The notes: generated by a model not told the origin, from the sequence alone. DNA of 64,000 bases from Dongshaea marina (GCF_003072645.1 NZ_CP028897.1:1625658-1689657); one strand, 5' to 3'. Positions 1 through 9,483 are shown, numbered from the stretch's first letter. Made by a program: numbers and translations.

Positions 1-113
1 CACACCCTGAGCGGGTATTCCGGGCGGTTGCCAACTCATGGTATCCGGCTGAGTGGGGTGAAGATGGCGGCTGGATGCGGATGTTCCGTAATGCACGGGC
101 TAACATCGGCTAA
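1..113 (+). CDS. Papain-like (C1A) cysteine protease, C-terminal end only
   Basis: An open frame enters the window at its left edge and ends at TAA 111-113. The visible 36 residues contain VANSW, then W-G-E-D-G-G-W-M-R. This fits the papain-family block N-S-W-x(2-4)-W-G-x-x-G-x-x-R, in which the Asn orients the catalytic His. The catalytic Cys and His would lie outside the window, so the assignment rests on one motif only. A terminator follows about 45 bp downstream. Confidence 0.5.
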   Translation, partial: HPERVFRAVANSWYPAEWGEDGGWMRMFRNARANIG

Positions 114-156
114 TGGTTTAAGCGGCTCAGCCCTATGGACTGAAGTCAGGTGAAAA

Positions 157-182
157 GGGGCAGCTTAGGCTGCCTCTTTTTT
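157..182 (+). terminator. Rho-independent terminator
   Basis: An 8-bp stem (157-164 with 169-176, one G-T pair) closes a 4-nt loop and is followed by six T. It ends the transcript of the partial gene at 1-113. Confidence 0.8.
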
Positions 183-427
183 ATCCAGCGGATGACTTCT
201 TTATTTATACCTACGGCACAAACAACCATTGAGAATGATAAAAGGCTTTTGTTCGCTATTGGTACAAAGCCAACCTTTTATATCCTGCGGATGGCTATTT
301 GCCACTATGTGGCAATTGTCGGTCTCGCCCGACAGCGAGCAAAGGGGCAAACGCCTTTCCCCTTTGCAATCCCCTCGCGCCCCAGCACCTCGCTGAACCC
401 TCGATTCACCTAAGGATTAAGGCACCA

Positions 428-478
428 CTTAGCCATCACATCCCTGTGATGGCTAAGCTCTCGCGATATCCCTATCGC
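428..478. repeat. Two ATCCCT-loop hairpins
   Basis: A perfect 12-bp stem (428-439 with 446-457) closes the loop ATCCCT at 440-445. Five bases further, a 5-bp stem (463-467 with 474-478) closes another ATCCCT at 468-473. The two stems are unrelated in sequence. Confidence 0.8.
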
Positions 479-699
479 TCAACCTAAATCCTTAACGGTT
501 CACCTCAGCGCTCGCTAACGGGGAGGTGAACCCTCTCTTCGATTTGATAGCTGAGGTGCTGTTCAGTGCCTCTTGAAATTTTATGTTTTCAGCGCTGAAA
601 CCAGAACAGAGAAAAAATTTAGATATCACCACTGAGCTAACTGACTGGGATTTTTGGCCCCGTTTATTTGCGCCGAATGGTTCATTGTTGATGAACGTA

Positions 700-721
700 T
701 CAATCACATGGATGTGATTGA
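700..721. repeat. ATGGAT-loop hairpin
   Basis: A perfect 8-bp stem (700-707 with 714-721) closes ATGGAT, the complement of the ATCCAT loop found in other blocks. Confidence 0.75.
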
Positions 722-973
722 AGGGCAGCCAGAATAGGGACGTTCTGTCTGTCCGTTAGTGAATCTGATGAAGCATGAGGATGAAGCAAATACCGGGGTG
801 TCCTTGGGAGTGAAGAGGGTATTGGACAAGCAATACCCTCTTCCCGCCGCCGCTCGGTAGCGGCAAATGTGCCATAGGCACAAAACCGCCGACCGCAGGT
901 CAAATGATGGAGGTTCGCTTTGTACTAACAGCGAACCTCCATTTGTGCGACGTCTGACTGAACGGATGTTTCC

Positions 974-1720
974 CTAGATACACATTCTTGGGTAGAGTGA
1001 AAACTTAGGGTACTCATCGAGGCTATCTAAGTTTTTCTTCATCAGGAATCGTAATTTACCTGAGCAGACCACCTTTTTATAATTCGTATCAAAATGCTTC
1101 TTGAGTGCCGCCCCTTTGCTGGTATCGCTAAATCCCACAAAGGTTGGGTCTGAGAAAGCGTTGATGATGACTCTGGGCTCGGGCTTGATGTCAAACTCAC
1201 TCAGGGCTTCATAGTCTGCGGCATACCCTATGACGGCATCTACTTCATTCGCTCGCAGCTGTTTTAGTTGTTTGACTAGGTCATTTGACTCTGAATACTT
1301 GAGAGGGATTTTTAGGGCGAGATCCATGCTATAGCCAACCGGCCCGATCAATCTTTTCCCCTTGAGGCTGGCAAGGCTCTTCCATTGTTTTGCGAAAGTT
1401 GCCGATAAAATCAGGTCAAAACGCTCCTCTTCCAGTGGGTAGTGGCTCAAGATCAACCCTGGCAGTTTGTCTGTCCTGGCGATTCCCATAACAAGGTCCG
1501 CCTTCTTCTCGGATACTGATTCTATTGAGTCCTCAAAGGGTTCCGGATCGATTGAGAGCTGATATTCAGGAGCATGGAAGACCTCATGCAGGATATCGGC
1601 ATAGTATCCACTTCCATCACTATTGAAATATCCCTGCCACAGATCCGAGACTGCGCGAACGGACTGGGCCGCTGTTGGCCAGCAAATCAATGACATAGCA
1701 AGAATTATGATAAGACGCAT
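974..1720 (-). CDS. Periplasmic solute-binding protein (SBP_bac_3-like), orphan
   Basis: The preferred start is ATG at 1720, not the in-frame ATG at 1774: it has a GAGAGG ribosome site 8 nt upstream and opens directly into a signal peptide (MRLIIILAMSLICWPTAAQS). The protein has 248 residues, typical of the extracellular amino-acid-binding (PBP2) fold. No permease or ATPase gene is near, so it may feed a transporter encoded elsewhere or act as a sensor. The ligand cannot be deduced. It is divergent from the lipoprotein gene at 1841. Confidence 0.75.
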   Translation of the reverse strand: MRLIIILAMSLICWPTAAQSVRAVSDLWQGYFNSDGSGYYADILHEVFHAPEYQLSIDPEPFEDSIESVSEKKADLVMGIARTDKLPGLILSHYPLEEERFDLILSATFAKQWKSLASLKGKRLIGPVGYSMDLALKIPLKYSESNDLVKQLKQLRANEVDAVIGYAADYEALSEFDIKPEPRVIINAFSDPTFVGFSDTSKGAALKKHFDTNYKKVVCSGKLRFLMKKNLDSLDEYPKFSLYPRMCI

Positions 1721-1840
1721 CCCTTTGCCCTCTCTGGTTGCTACCCTAATTATATAAGGAGTAAGCTTATTCATGGAATCACACCAATGAACTTGAGGTT
1801 TCCCCCGGCTTTTAAAGTCATTGATTCTGGGAAAGCTAGA

Positions 1841-2179
1841 ATGAAAAATGCTTTATTGATCATAATGTTACTTGGCATAACCCCATTACTATCCGGATGT
1901 TTGGAAGGTAAATCTCAGAGGATAAGCCGGGATAGTTTTGGAGATACCTGGCCCTTCACGGTCGACACCGTCGAGCTGCGCTGCATCGGATTTGATAACA
2001 AATTACTCGCGGTAAGCCGGGCCAAGATAATCTATGCGCTGAACCAGGCAGCAAGGAAGGCCGGTTACCGTCCGGTGGAGTCTATCTGGCGGCGGCAGGA
2101 TGGGATCATATCCAGTGAGTTTAGCCTTAAGCCCGTGATCAAAATAGCCGAAAAGCAATGTGTCTGGGGTAACTTCTGA
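1841..2179 (+). CDS. Small lipoprotein, DUF2511 (YebY-like)
   Basis: The start at 1841 gives MKNALLIIMLLGITPLLSGC, a lipoprotein signal with lipobox L-S-G-C (Cys20), so an upstream in-frame ATG at 1787 is unlikely. The mature part carries W-P-F-T-V-D-x-V-E-L-R-C and a later Cys. This matches the DUF2511 pattern as I recall it: a tryptophan-rich beta segment with two conserved cysteines that could form a disulfide. Total length is 112 residues. The function is unknown. Confidence 0.6.
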   Translation: MKNALLIIMLLGITPLLSGCLEGKSQRISRDSFGDTWPFTVDTVELRCIGFDNKLLAVSRAKIIYALNQAARKAGYRPVESIWRRQDGIISSEFSLKPVIKIAEKQCVWGNF

Positions 2180-2398
2180 TAGCCTGACTTTGGGTCTACT
2201 AGCTTTGCTGCAGATGCCGAGACTCACGCATTCTGCCCCGATATCATAATTAAAATTAACTTGATAGCTGTGTGCCAACGGCTGATATCCATTTTCCGTT
2301 GGGCATTCTCAATCCATGATGATTTATAGGTCAAACGCTAGGGACATTTATACCCTACATTTAATGTATTGGTAGCCATATTTCAGGATGTAAGCGGT

Positions 2399-3367
2399 AT
2401 GGATGGTGAAATGCTTACGCTGACGGATGAGCACCCGTCTGATCGGCTTCCTCGGGAGCAGTCCTTAAAAACATGGAAAGTGGCTGTGGTTGATGATGAA
2501 GATGATATTCACTCCCTGACCCGAATGGTGATTAAGGATCTGCTCTTCTTTGGACGAAAACTGGAGCTTTATAGCGTTCATTCCGGCAGTGAAGCGCAGC
2601 AGTTATTGAGACAACACCAGGATATAGTACTTGTCTTACTTGATGTGGTCATGGAAACTGACCACGCTGGGCTAGATTTAGCTCAATTCATCCGTAAAGA
2701 TCTCAATAACCATCTAACCCGGATCACTCTCAGAACAGGCCAACCAGGACAAGCTCCAGAACTCTCTACGGTTGTGAACTATGACATCAATGATTATAAA
2801 GAAAAAACAGATTTAACCTCGAAAAAACTCATTGTTGCCATTTACTCTGCGATCCGCAGCTACAGGGATCTGCTTGCGATAGAAAAGACAAAAGATCACC
2901 TCAAAAAATTACTTCGATCCACCCATGAACTCTATCATTCTCACGCAATTCGAGAGTTTGCTGTTCATGTATTGGAGCAGTTGGTCTCTCTTCTTCACTT
3001 GGGGGAGGATGCCCTTTACGTTAAAACAGAGACACCCGGGGTGGATGGTTACCTGGGTAAAGAGGTCGTTGTCGGCATTGGCTGCTATTCAAAATATTCA
3101 TGTAGTACCCAGTCTCAGCTTCCTGATGTGATGCATACCGAGCTCGATCGTGTACGTGAAGAAAAGAAGATCATTGTTTTTGATGATCACTTCCTTGCTT
3201 ACTTTCGAGCACCTCAGGGGTCTGAGCACCTTCTTTATGTCACTGGGATTACGAAAAAAGAGTTCACGGTCGAAAATCAGGAGTTGGTTTGTATCTTTTG
3301 CGAGCATGTGGGGAAAGCCTTTGACTCGTTCGCACCAAAAGAGCGCGAGGAATACCTCCATTTTTAG
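2399..3367 (+). CDS. Response regulator with REC and DUF3369 domains
   Basis: From ATG 2399 (AGGA about 11 nt upstream; a TTG 10 codons earlier is less likely) the protein has 322 residues. The N-terminal receiver domain (about 25-150) has the acidic pair VVDDEDD and the phosphoacceptor Asp82 in VLLDVV. The rest (about 165-315) resembles DUF3369, a GAF-like sensory module usually found after REC. In many family members an HD-GYP or other output domain follows. Here the protein ends at DUF3369, so its output is either a protein contact or absent. No histidine kinase is adjacent. Confidence 0.75.
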   Translation: MDGEMLTLTDEHPSDRLPREQSLKTWKVAVVDDEDDIHSLTRMVIKDLLFFGRKLELYSVHSGSEAQQLLRQHQDIVLVLLDVVMETDHAGLDLAQFIRKDLNNHLTRITLRTGQPGQAPELSTVVNYDINDYKEKTDLTSKKLIVAIYSAIRSYRDLLAIEKTKDHLKKLLRSTHELYHSHAIREFAVHVLEQLVSLLHLGEDALYVKTETPGVDGYLGKEVVVGIGCYSKYSCSTQSQLPDVMHTELDRVREEKKIIVFDDHFLAYFRAPQGSEHLLYVTGITKKEFTVENQELVCIFCEHVGKAFDSFAPKEREEYLHF

Positions 3368-3429
3368 CCATGCAACACTGGAGTTGCTCAAGGTAAGCCG
3401 ATACGACTTTTATGCTGTTCGAGCTTCGC

Positions 3430-4060
3430 AGCGATTTGCCTCATGGTCTGCCTCAAGAGGCGCAAATAGCTTTTGGTTACTTTTCTCGGAAGAAAAGTGA
3501 CTCGCCGGTCAGGCGAGACCGAAAATTGGCAGGCAGTGGTAAATAGCCATCCGCAAGATATATAAAGGTTCGCTTTTGATACAAAGCGAATCTGGTTAGG
3601 TTGACCTGCGGTCAGCGGTTTTGTGCCTATGGCACAATTGTCTGGCCGCGGACTTCGGGTCAAGGGAACTGCTCACCCAGTTCCCCTAACAACCCCGAGG
3701 GTGCCCCCCGATTCGCGTTGATCCTCAGAGCCACTGGCTTTATGAGATACGCAAAAACGAGCCATCCATGGCTCGGCCCTGCTTTCAGGATATCCATATC
3801 CTTCAATCTCAAAATCCAACGTGACTCTTCGGTGTGAATCAAAGGGGAGTTTAAACCCCGTCAGCGAGCGCCGAGGCGAACTATTAACCCACTATTTTGT
3901 TTTCGAGGCAGGATGCCGAGCTGCGTAGCTCTGCGGAGGGACTCGCAGCGCGGAGCGAACTTTTGGTTACTTTTCTTGACAGAAAAGTGACTCGCCGGTC
4001 GGGTGAGACTGACACTTGCCACGAAGTGGCAAACAGCCACCCGCTGGGACAATTTCTCTG
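3430..4060. repeat. Gene-free mosaic repeat block 2
   Basis: Two related modules at about 3470-3565 and 3955-4050 each contain a TTTTC/GAAAA hairpin and the phrase GTGACTCGCCGGTC. They face opposite to the equivalent module at 290-345. Positions 3601-3640 repeat the module of 845-903 in inverted orientation. Positions 3838-3885 are the inverse of 495-540. The phrase GGCAGGATGCCGAGCT at about 3909 recurs near 59466. No gene is convincing here. The block separates the REC-DUF3369 gene from the MATE gene. Confidence 0.7.
3758..3802. repeat. Two ATCCAT-loop hairpins
   Basis: A 6-bp stem (3758-3763 with 3770-3775) and a 5-bp stem (3787-3791 with 3798-3802) each close the loop ATCCAT. The stems differ completely in sequence. 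Confidence 0.7.
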
Positions 4061-4147
4061 AATCTATCTGATATATAGATAGTTCCTGACTTTATTCAAT
4101 CGGTATTACTGGAATAACCTGAGGCATTCACTTCAACGAGAGTCGTT

Positions 4148-5527
4148 ATGCAGTCCCAGTCCCTATCAATTCAATCCAGCGCCGGGATCAGCCGAACTTT
4201 CTGGCGCTATGCGATCCCCTCGATCGCCGCCATGTTGGTCAGTGGTCTTTACCAGATCATCGATGGAGTCTTTGTTGGCCACTACATGGGAGCCGAGGGA
4301 CTTGCTGCGATCAATATGGCCTGGCCTGTGGTATTTATCATAGGTGGGGTAGGGCTGATGATCGGCATGGGGTGTGGCAGCTTGATCTCGATGAGTCGTG
4401 GCGAAGGCTTACAGCACAAGGCGCAACAGGCACTCAGCACAGGGTTTGGATTACTGCTGGTGGTTGGGGTAGCCCTGATGGCTCTGATGCTATTTGTGGG
4501 ACAATATTTATTGATCGCTCAGGGAGCTCGCGATCTGGCGCTCAAGCTGGCAACTGAGTATGTGGATGTTTTTGGCTGGTGTGCCTTGCTAACTATTACC
4601 GCGGCAGCCATCCCGATCCTGGTGCGTAATGATGAGAGTCCTAACCTGGCAACCGTCCTGATGGTCTTGGGGGCCCTGCTCAATATAGTGCTGGATTATC
4701 TGCTAATCGGCCATCTGGGCTGGGGACTCAGGGGGGCGGCTATCGCGACTGTGCTGGCTCAGGCGGCGGTTTGCCTGGGGGGCATAGGTTATTTTCTACT
4801 GGGTCGCTCACAGCTTGGGTTGCGGTTCAGATTGGCTTTTGGCGGAAAGCTTGCTGGCCGGATCCTGCTGCTCGGGGCATCCTGCCTGGTGATGTACCTC
4901 TATACCAGCTTCGTGGTGGGGTTGCATAACTGGTTGTTTGTTAAATATGGCACCGAGTTAACCGTGGGGGCTTTTGCCATCGTTGGCTACCTGATGACAC
5001 TGTATTACCTGATTGCAGAAGGGGTTGGGGAAGGGGTTCAGCCCCAGGTTAGCTATTACTTTGGGGCGAGAGAGGACTTTAATATCCAAAAAGTGATGAA
5101 ACTTGCGACCAAGGTCACCCTGGTTGCCGGGGTGTTGTGGATTGGGTTGCTGAACTTTTTTCCCGACCCCCTGATAAGCCTGTTTAACGGTGATAATCAG
5201 GCCCTGATGAGTGAGGCGGCAAACGGGATCCGCTTGCACCTGTTCGCAATTTTCCTGGATGGCTTTATCGTGTTAGCTTCTGTCTATTTCATGTCGGTGA
5301 ATCAGGGGGGGAAAGCCCTTGGGATTTCGGTCGGAAATATGGCGATCCAGCTGCCGTTTTTGTTCTTTTTACCCCAGTGGCTTGGGGTTAACGGGGTTTG
5401 GTTGGCCCTGCCTTTGTCCAATATTGCTCTATTTGCGATTGTGGCCCCCATGGTGTGGCGGGACCTTCAGCAGCGAAGTGCAGTTGCCCCGGTCGGGATC
5501 TCTGCTCAAGAGCCGGAGGCGGGCTAA
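4148..5527 (+). CDS. MATE family multidrug/cation antiporter
   Basis: This 459-residue hydrophobic protein has about 12 membrane segments in two repeats, each beginning with a pattern like the MATE signature (IPSIAAMLVSGLYQIIDGVFVG near residues 24-45). The family exports drugs or metabolites in exchange for Na+ or H+. Length is normal for the family. It stands alone after a repeat block, with a purine-rich ribosome site (GAGAG) before ATG 4148, and is followed by the peroxidase gene about 80 bp downstream. The specificity is not deducible. Confidence 0.9.
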   Translation: MQSQSLSIQSSAGISRTFWRYAIPSIAAMLVSGLYQIIDGVFVGHYMGAEGLAAINMAWPVVFIIGGVGLMIGMGCGSLISMSRGEGLQHKAQQALSTGFGLLLVVGVALMALMLFVGQYLLIAQGARDLALKLATEYVDVFGWCALLTITAAAIPILVRNDESPNLATVLMVLGALLNIVLDYLLIGHLGWGLRGAAIATVLAQAAVCLGGIGYFLLGRSQLGLRFRLAFGGKLAGRILLLGASCLVMYLYTSFVVGLHNWLFVKYGTELTVGAFAIVGYLMTLYYLIAEGVGEGVQPQVSYYFGAREDFNIQKVMKLATKVTLVAGVLWIGLLNFFPDPLISLFNGDNQALMSEAANGIRLHLFAIFLDGFIVLASVYFMSVNQGGKALGISVGNMAIQLPFLFFLPQWLGVNGVWLALPLSNIALFAIVAPMVWRDLQQRSAVAPVGISAQEPEAG

Positions 5528-5606
5528 CTGCTTGAGGCTGGCTTGACTGAGTCGAAGGGGCCGGTGAAAATGCCAGACTCTATCATCATAAAAATAGGAA
5601 GTCGCT

Positions 5607-6506
5607 ATGAGCAGCCCGCAGCAGGGAATTTTTCAAGAGGGGAGTAATCAGTTCTACCACCTGGAGTATCGTATCGATCGCTCGGTCCCCGGTGAGACGA
5701 TTCGCTCGGTACTGAAACAAGCACTGAGCAGTAGCTCCTCGGATGTTCAGCTGGTTTGTGCCTTTGGAAGATGGCTGTGGGATCAATTGCAACCCGGATG
5801 GGCCCCGGCGGATCTCCAGGACTTTCAGACTCTCAAGGGAGTGGATGATTTCTGTATTCCCTCGACCCAACGCGATCTCCTGATCTGGCTTCACGGCACC
5901 AGCCATGATGAGAATCTTGAGACAGTTCTCAAAATTCAGGAGCTGATGGGTGAAGTGGCTGAGCTTGAATTGGATCTGCCCGGCTTTACCTATCGGGATT
6001 CCCGTGATTTGACCGGGTTTATTGATGGGACGGCTAATCCGAAAGAAGATCAGCGTCAGCTGGCAGCCCTGATCCCTGCCGGGCTACCGGGTGCCGGAGG
6101 CAGTTATGTGCTGACTCAAAAGTGGGTGCATAACCTCAAGGCGTTTCATCAGCTTTCTGAGCAGCAGCAGGAGCGGGTGATCGGGCGTACCAAGAAAGAT
6201 AGCATCGAGCTTGAGGGAGATGCCATGCCGGCTAATTCTCATGTTAGTCGCACCGATGTCAAGGTCGATGGCAAGGCGATGAAGATCTATCGCAGAAGTG
6301 CTCCCTATGGAACAGCCACTGAGAATGGCCTGTACTTCCTGTCGTTTGCCTGCGAAATAGAGCGGTTCTCGGTGCAGTTAGAGCGGATGTTTGGAACCTC
6401 GGGAGATGGCCTGCATGATGCGCTGATCCATTACTCCAGGCCTGTAACCAGTGCCTACTGGTTTGCTCCCTCAGCTGGGGATCTCCAGGCGTTACTTGAA
6501 GACTGA
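5607..6506 (+). CDS. Dyp-type heme peroxidase (YfeX-like)
   Basis: The 299-residue protein carries the Dyp signature G-F-I-D-G-T-A-N-P with the distal Asp140, the proximal heme ligand His212 in NSHVSRTD, and the catalytic Arg230 in RRSAPYG. No Tat or Sec signal is present, which places it in the cytosolic class related to YfeX. Such enzymes oxidise dyes or porphyrinogens with peroxide; the physiological substrate is uncertain. AGGAAG precedes the ATG. A perfect 9-bp hairpin without T-run lies at 6589-6610. Confidence 0.92.
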   Translation: MSSPQQGIFQEGSNQFYHLEYRIDRSVPGETIRSVLKQALSSSSSDVQLVCAFGRWLWDQLQPGWAPADLQDFQTLKGVDDFCIPSTQRDLLIWLHGTSHDENLETVLKIQELMGEVAELELDLPGFTYRDSRDLTGFIDGTANPKEDQRQLAALIPAGLPGAGGSYVLTQKWVHNLKAFHQLSEQQQERVIGRTKKDSIELEGDAMPANSHVSRTDVKVDGKAMKIYRRSAPYGTATENGLYFLSFACEIERFSVQLERMFGTSGDGLHDALIHYSRPVTSAYWFAPSAGDLQALLED

Positions 6507-6718
6507 TCCCGTGGGTTGTTATTGATAGCAAGCTGTAACCGCCTCAGGTGCTGTGTCTGTGAATCTTTTGCCAGAGGCCCTATGATTGCCAGTGATGACT
6601 ATCACTGGCGGTCCCGTCCGTATGCAGGGTTCAGATATGCGTGAGGCAGTTAATCATCCTAGCCTTTTCTGTGAGAGTACGGCCTGTGCTGTCGGAGCGG
6701 CTGGATGCTACCAGGGGG

Positions 6719-8365
6719 TTATTGGGCATTCCCTGAAAAAGGCAAGGAGATCACAAATTTCGTCCCCTCTCCCAGGATGCTCTCTACGTCAATGTACCCT
6801 CCATGCTCCTCAATGATCCCAAGGCTTATCGATAATCCGAGTCCCGTGCCCTTTCCAACATCTTTGGTGGTGAAAAATGGTGTGAATAGCTGATTCTTCG
6901 TTTCATTAGTCATTCCTGAGCCTGTGTCTTCTATCTCAATAAATATATACTGATTATCATGGTAGGTTCGAATGTATATATTTCCTTTATCTTTAATTGA
7001 CTGTGCTGCATTTATAAGTAAATTAAGAAATACCTGTTTTATTTTACCCGGATTACCAATAAAGTTCGGGATGGATTTATATTCCTTATGTATTTGGCAG
7101 TGATATTTAAGTTCATTCCATACGATTTTTATCGTAGAGTCAAGTTGCTCATTTATGTCAATACACTCTAAAGAGTTTTTATCCATTCTAGAAAAGCTTC
7201 TTAGGGCTGAAACTATCCCCTCAATTCTATCCATTCCTTCGAGCGATTCTGTGATTAACAATGGAGCATCCTGGGCTAAAAAAGAGATATCACTTTCCAT
7301 CTCTTCTAACTGAATCTTAATCTGCGACTCAATGTTTTTCTCTCTCTTATTTGCGTAGAAAAAAGAAATTGGCTTAATAATGGTGCTGAAATACTCATTT
7401 AACCGGTTGATATTACTTTTTACAAAGCTAAGAGGGTTGTTTATTTCGTGTGCAATTCCTGCGGATAACACACCCAAGCTGGCCATCTTTTCAGTTTGTA
7501 TCAGTTTGTTTTGGTCGTTCTTATATTCACTTATTATCTGGGTAATAATATTGGATCGTTCCTGTTGGGGTATTTTATTATCACTAATAGTAGACTCAAT
7601 TTTATTGACACTCCTGAGCAGTGTATTTTCAAGCTCGATCCGTGAATTAATTAATTCTTGCTCCTGGAGCTGTTTTTTCTTGATGAATGAGGAGAGCTCG
7701 TTCGTTATCTCGGCAAGGACTGACAACTCGGGTGGTGCCATGAAGTCGATATCGTATGCTTTTTTTCCTTTAGCTATTCTACTGAGTCGGTTGTTTATTT
7801 TTTTAAGGGGGTGAAAAATGATTGTCTGTAGTATAAACCATATGATGAGAGAGAATGTTATCAATGCTAATGATATAAACAGGTGTGCCATATTCAGTAT
7901 GTATTTAATTTCATTATCCAAGTGATTTAGGCTAAATGACGCAATAATATAGCCAAAAGTTTCACCTGCATATGAGACTGGCACCTTCAATTGATAAACC
8001 TGATCTTGCTCTCTAATTTCATTTCTACTCCAACTGGCTAAATAATCTCTCTGTTCGTTTGTTATTATTATGCTTTCTATATGGGAATGATTTGCTACAA
8101 GTTGATTTATTATTGTTTTAAGCAACGCATGGTCTTCACTTATGATTGCCTCTATTGCGGTGGATGTGACCGTAGTGACTATTTCTTTATCATGACTCTT
8201 TTCATGCTGCATAAGTAAGTTATAAATGACGGAGTTAATATATGCACTGATAATAATATTAAATAAGATTAGGCTAAAAGTAAGGGTGGATAATATTTTA
8301 GCCCACAAAGGTAATCCTCTGAATTTATTTAATATTCTTGATGCTGGATCATGGGCTGCAATCAT
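6719..8365 (-). CDS. Membrane sensor histidine kinase
   Basis: The 548-residue kinase has a transmembrane helix near residues 18-48, a periplasmic segment, a second helix near 155-180, a HAMP-like linker, a coiled region near 240-280, and a HisKA box G-I-A-H-E-I-N-N-P. The HATPase domain follows with N (LLINAAQ), G1 (DTGSGM), F and G2 (GKGTGLGLSI) boxes. Its ATG overlaps the stop of the PhnD-like gene by four bases (8362-8365), so the two are translationally coupled. The binding protein probably delivers the signal to the kinase. No response regulator gene is adjacent. The pair is AT-rich compared with its neighbours. Confidence 0.92.
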   Translation of the reverse strand: MIAAHDPASRILNKFRGLPLWAKILSTLTFSLILFNIIISAYINSVIYNLLMQHEKSHDKEIVTTVTSTAIEAIISEDHALLKTIINQLVANHSHIESIIITNEQRDYLASWSRNEIREQDQVYQLKVPVSYAGETFGYIIASFSLNHLDNEIKYILNMAHLFISLALITFSLIIWFILQTIIFHPLKKINNRLSRIAKGKKAYDIDFMAPPELSVLAEITNELSSFIKKKQLQEQELINSRIELENTLLRSVNKIESTISDNKIPQQERSNIITQIISEYKNDQNKLIQTEKMASLGVLSAGIAHEINNPLSFVKSNINRLNEYFSTIIKPISFFYANKREKNIESQIKIQLEEMESDISFLAQDAPLLITESLEGMDRIEGIVSALRSFSRMDKNSLECIDINEQLDSTIKIVWNELKYHCQIHKEYKSIPNFIGNPGKIKQVFLNLLINAAQSIKDKGNIYIRTYHDNQYIFIEIEDTGSGMTNETKNQLFTPFFTTKDVGKGTGLGLSISLGIIEEHGGYIDVESILGEGTKFVISLPFSGNAQ

Positions 8366-9228
8366 GAGTCATTCCTAATGTTATTATTAAACTGAGTGTT
8401 TATCATGATTGACTTCCGGATTTCGTCATAATCTGAGTCTTTAGCATCAAGGAACCCTTGTTTACCAAGATTCTTTTCTACAATGCTCTTCGGTATTTCA
8501 AATAGAGAGCTCTTTAATACAATTAAAAGATCTTTTTGCAGGTTAGAACTTGCAACCCAGGGCTTGGTTACATTTTTAAATTTAGCGATCTCCTTTATCT
8601 TGACCCCTTTTGAGACCAGTTTGTTGAATGTTCCTTCTTTCAGGGACCCAGCATCAAATTTCATTGCTGCAACAGACATACCAACCTGATCATGCCTTTT
8701 AAGATAGCTGAACCTCGATAGATCATCGGAGTAAATACCATGCTGCATCAGGTATAGTTGGGATAAGTAACGTCCAATGGTTGAAAGAGGATTACCAAAG
8801 GCAAATGATTTGCCTTTGAGTTGAGAAACGTTTGAGATATCACTGGATTGCGGCACACATATCACACCATAGAAAAACTTTCGACCATGATTGCTTTCCA
8901 TTGCCAGTAATTTTATGTTTGGGTTTGCTTGCTTTGATCTGATATAGGATGCGGGGCCCAGCCTGGAGAAATCTACCTCTGCGTTTGAGATGCTGTCGAT
9001 CCCTTTCTGGTAATTATTGGCCACCTGGATCCGGATCTGAACCTTTTGTTTGAGCTTATCAGACATGATCTGCTCCAGTTCATTTAAAATCGGGCGGAAC
9101 ATTTTGATCATGACGGTTGGCTTATCTGAGGTGTAGACACCGAAGTTCATTCTGATCTCGGCATGACTCAAGCTGCTTATGCTGAGTGCAAGAAGAGTAC
9201 AGACTGCTTTGACTAGAGTTGAACTCAT
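8362..9228 (-). CDS. PhnD-like periplasmic binding protein, paired with kinase
   Basis: The 288-residue protein begins with a signal peptide ending SHA (residue 23) and continues with FGVYTSDKPTVMIKMFRPILNELE, the usual start of PhnD-type phosphonate/phosphite binding proteins. It contains the family-like stretch F-S-R-L-G-P-A-S-Y. It is the first gene of a two-gene operon with the overlapping histidine kinase, and there is no ABC permease. This context favours a sensory role over transport. Whether it binds a phosphorus oxyanion or another ligand is not deducible. Confidence 0.85.
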   Translation of the reverse strand: MSSTLVKAVCTLLALSISSLSHAEIRMNFGVYTSDKPTVMIKMFRPILNELEQIMSDKLKQKVQIRIQVANNYQKGIDSISNAEVDFSRLGPASYIRSKQANPNIKLLAMESNHGRKFFYGVICVPQSSDISNVSQLKGKSFAFGNPLSTIGRYLSQLYLMQHGIYSDDLSRFSYLKRHDQVGMSVAAMKFDAGSLKEGTFNKLVSKGVKIKEIAKFKNVTKPWVASSNLQKDLLIVLKSSLFEIPKSIVEKNLGKQGFLDAKDSDYDEIRKSIMINTQFNNNIRNDS

Positions 9229-9454
9229 ATGATGCCCGTCTCAAATGATTCTGATCACATGCAAAAATTATAGATGAGAATTGAAAGCTGGCATGAAATG
9301 CTTGCAGTGGCGGGAGGGAGACAGAGCCAATCCATAGCAGGGAGGGTATCGACTCTATGGCTTCATTCATCTTGATTGCGCGACAACAGTGACGGGCATC
9401 TGCAGATACTTGAGTTTTGAATTAAACCTCATGCAGCGACAGAGCCCGGAAAGT

Positions 9455-9483
9455 CGCTGGGGATAGTGTGATTATCCCCAGCG
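9455..9483 (-). terminator. Hairpin terminator after the PTS IIABC gene
   Basis: A perfect 11-bp stem (9455-9465 with 9473-9483) lies just beyond the stop of the minus-strand PTS gene. The following T-run is weak, so termination strength is uncertain. Confidence 0.55.

Larger units (their letters stand above)
190..960. repeat. Gene-free mosaic repeat block 1
   Basis: This 770-bp stretch holds no convincing gene. It is assembled from modules that recur elsewhere in the window. The segment around 290-345 is the inverse of 3500-3560, and related to 3960-4050. The segment 409-540 resembles 28715-28920. The segment near 845-903 matches 3601-3640 (inverted), 29105-29165 and 29300-29340. Several ATCC(C/A)T-loop hairpins lie inside. 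Short open frames here start with nearly the same peptide as those in the other blocks, because the DNA repeats rather than because a protein is conserved. Confidence 0.7.

Noticed and set aside
150-903. Several frames of 60-90 codons in repeat block 1, for example 150-413, 299-487 and 700-903
   Set aside because: They lie in repeat modules and lack ribosome sites. Their shared peptide start (M-T-C-G-R-R-F-C-A-Y-G) appears also in blocks 2 and 3 as a result of DNA repetition.
3838-4060. Possible CRISPR-like spaced repeats
   Set aside because: The repeats are few, irregularly spaced, of differing orientation and not separated by uniform spacers. No cas gene is present in the window.
6589-6610. 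Perfect 9-bp hairpin downstream of the Dyp peroxidase gene
   Set aside because: It lacks a T-run and its loop is GACT, so it is neither a clear terminator nor a member of the ATCC(C/A)T set.
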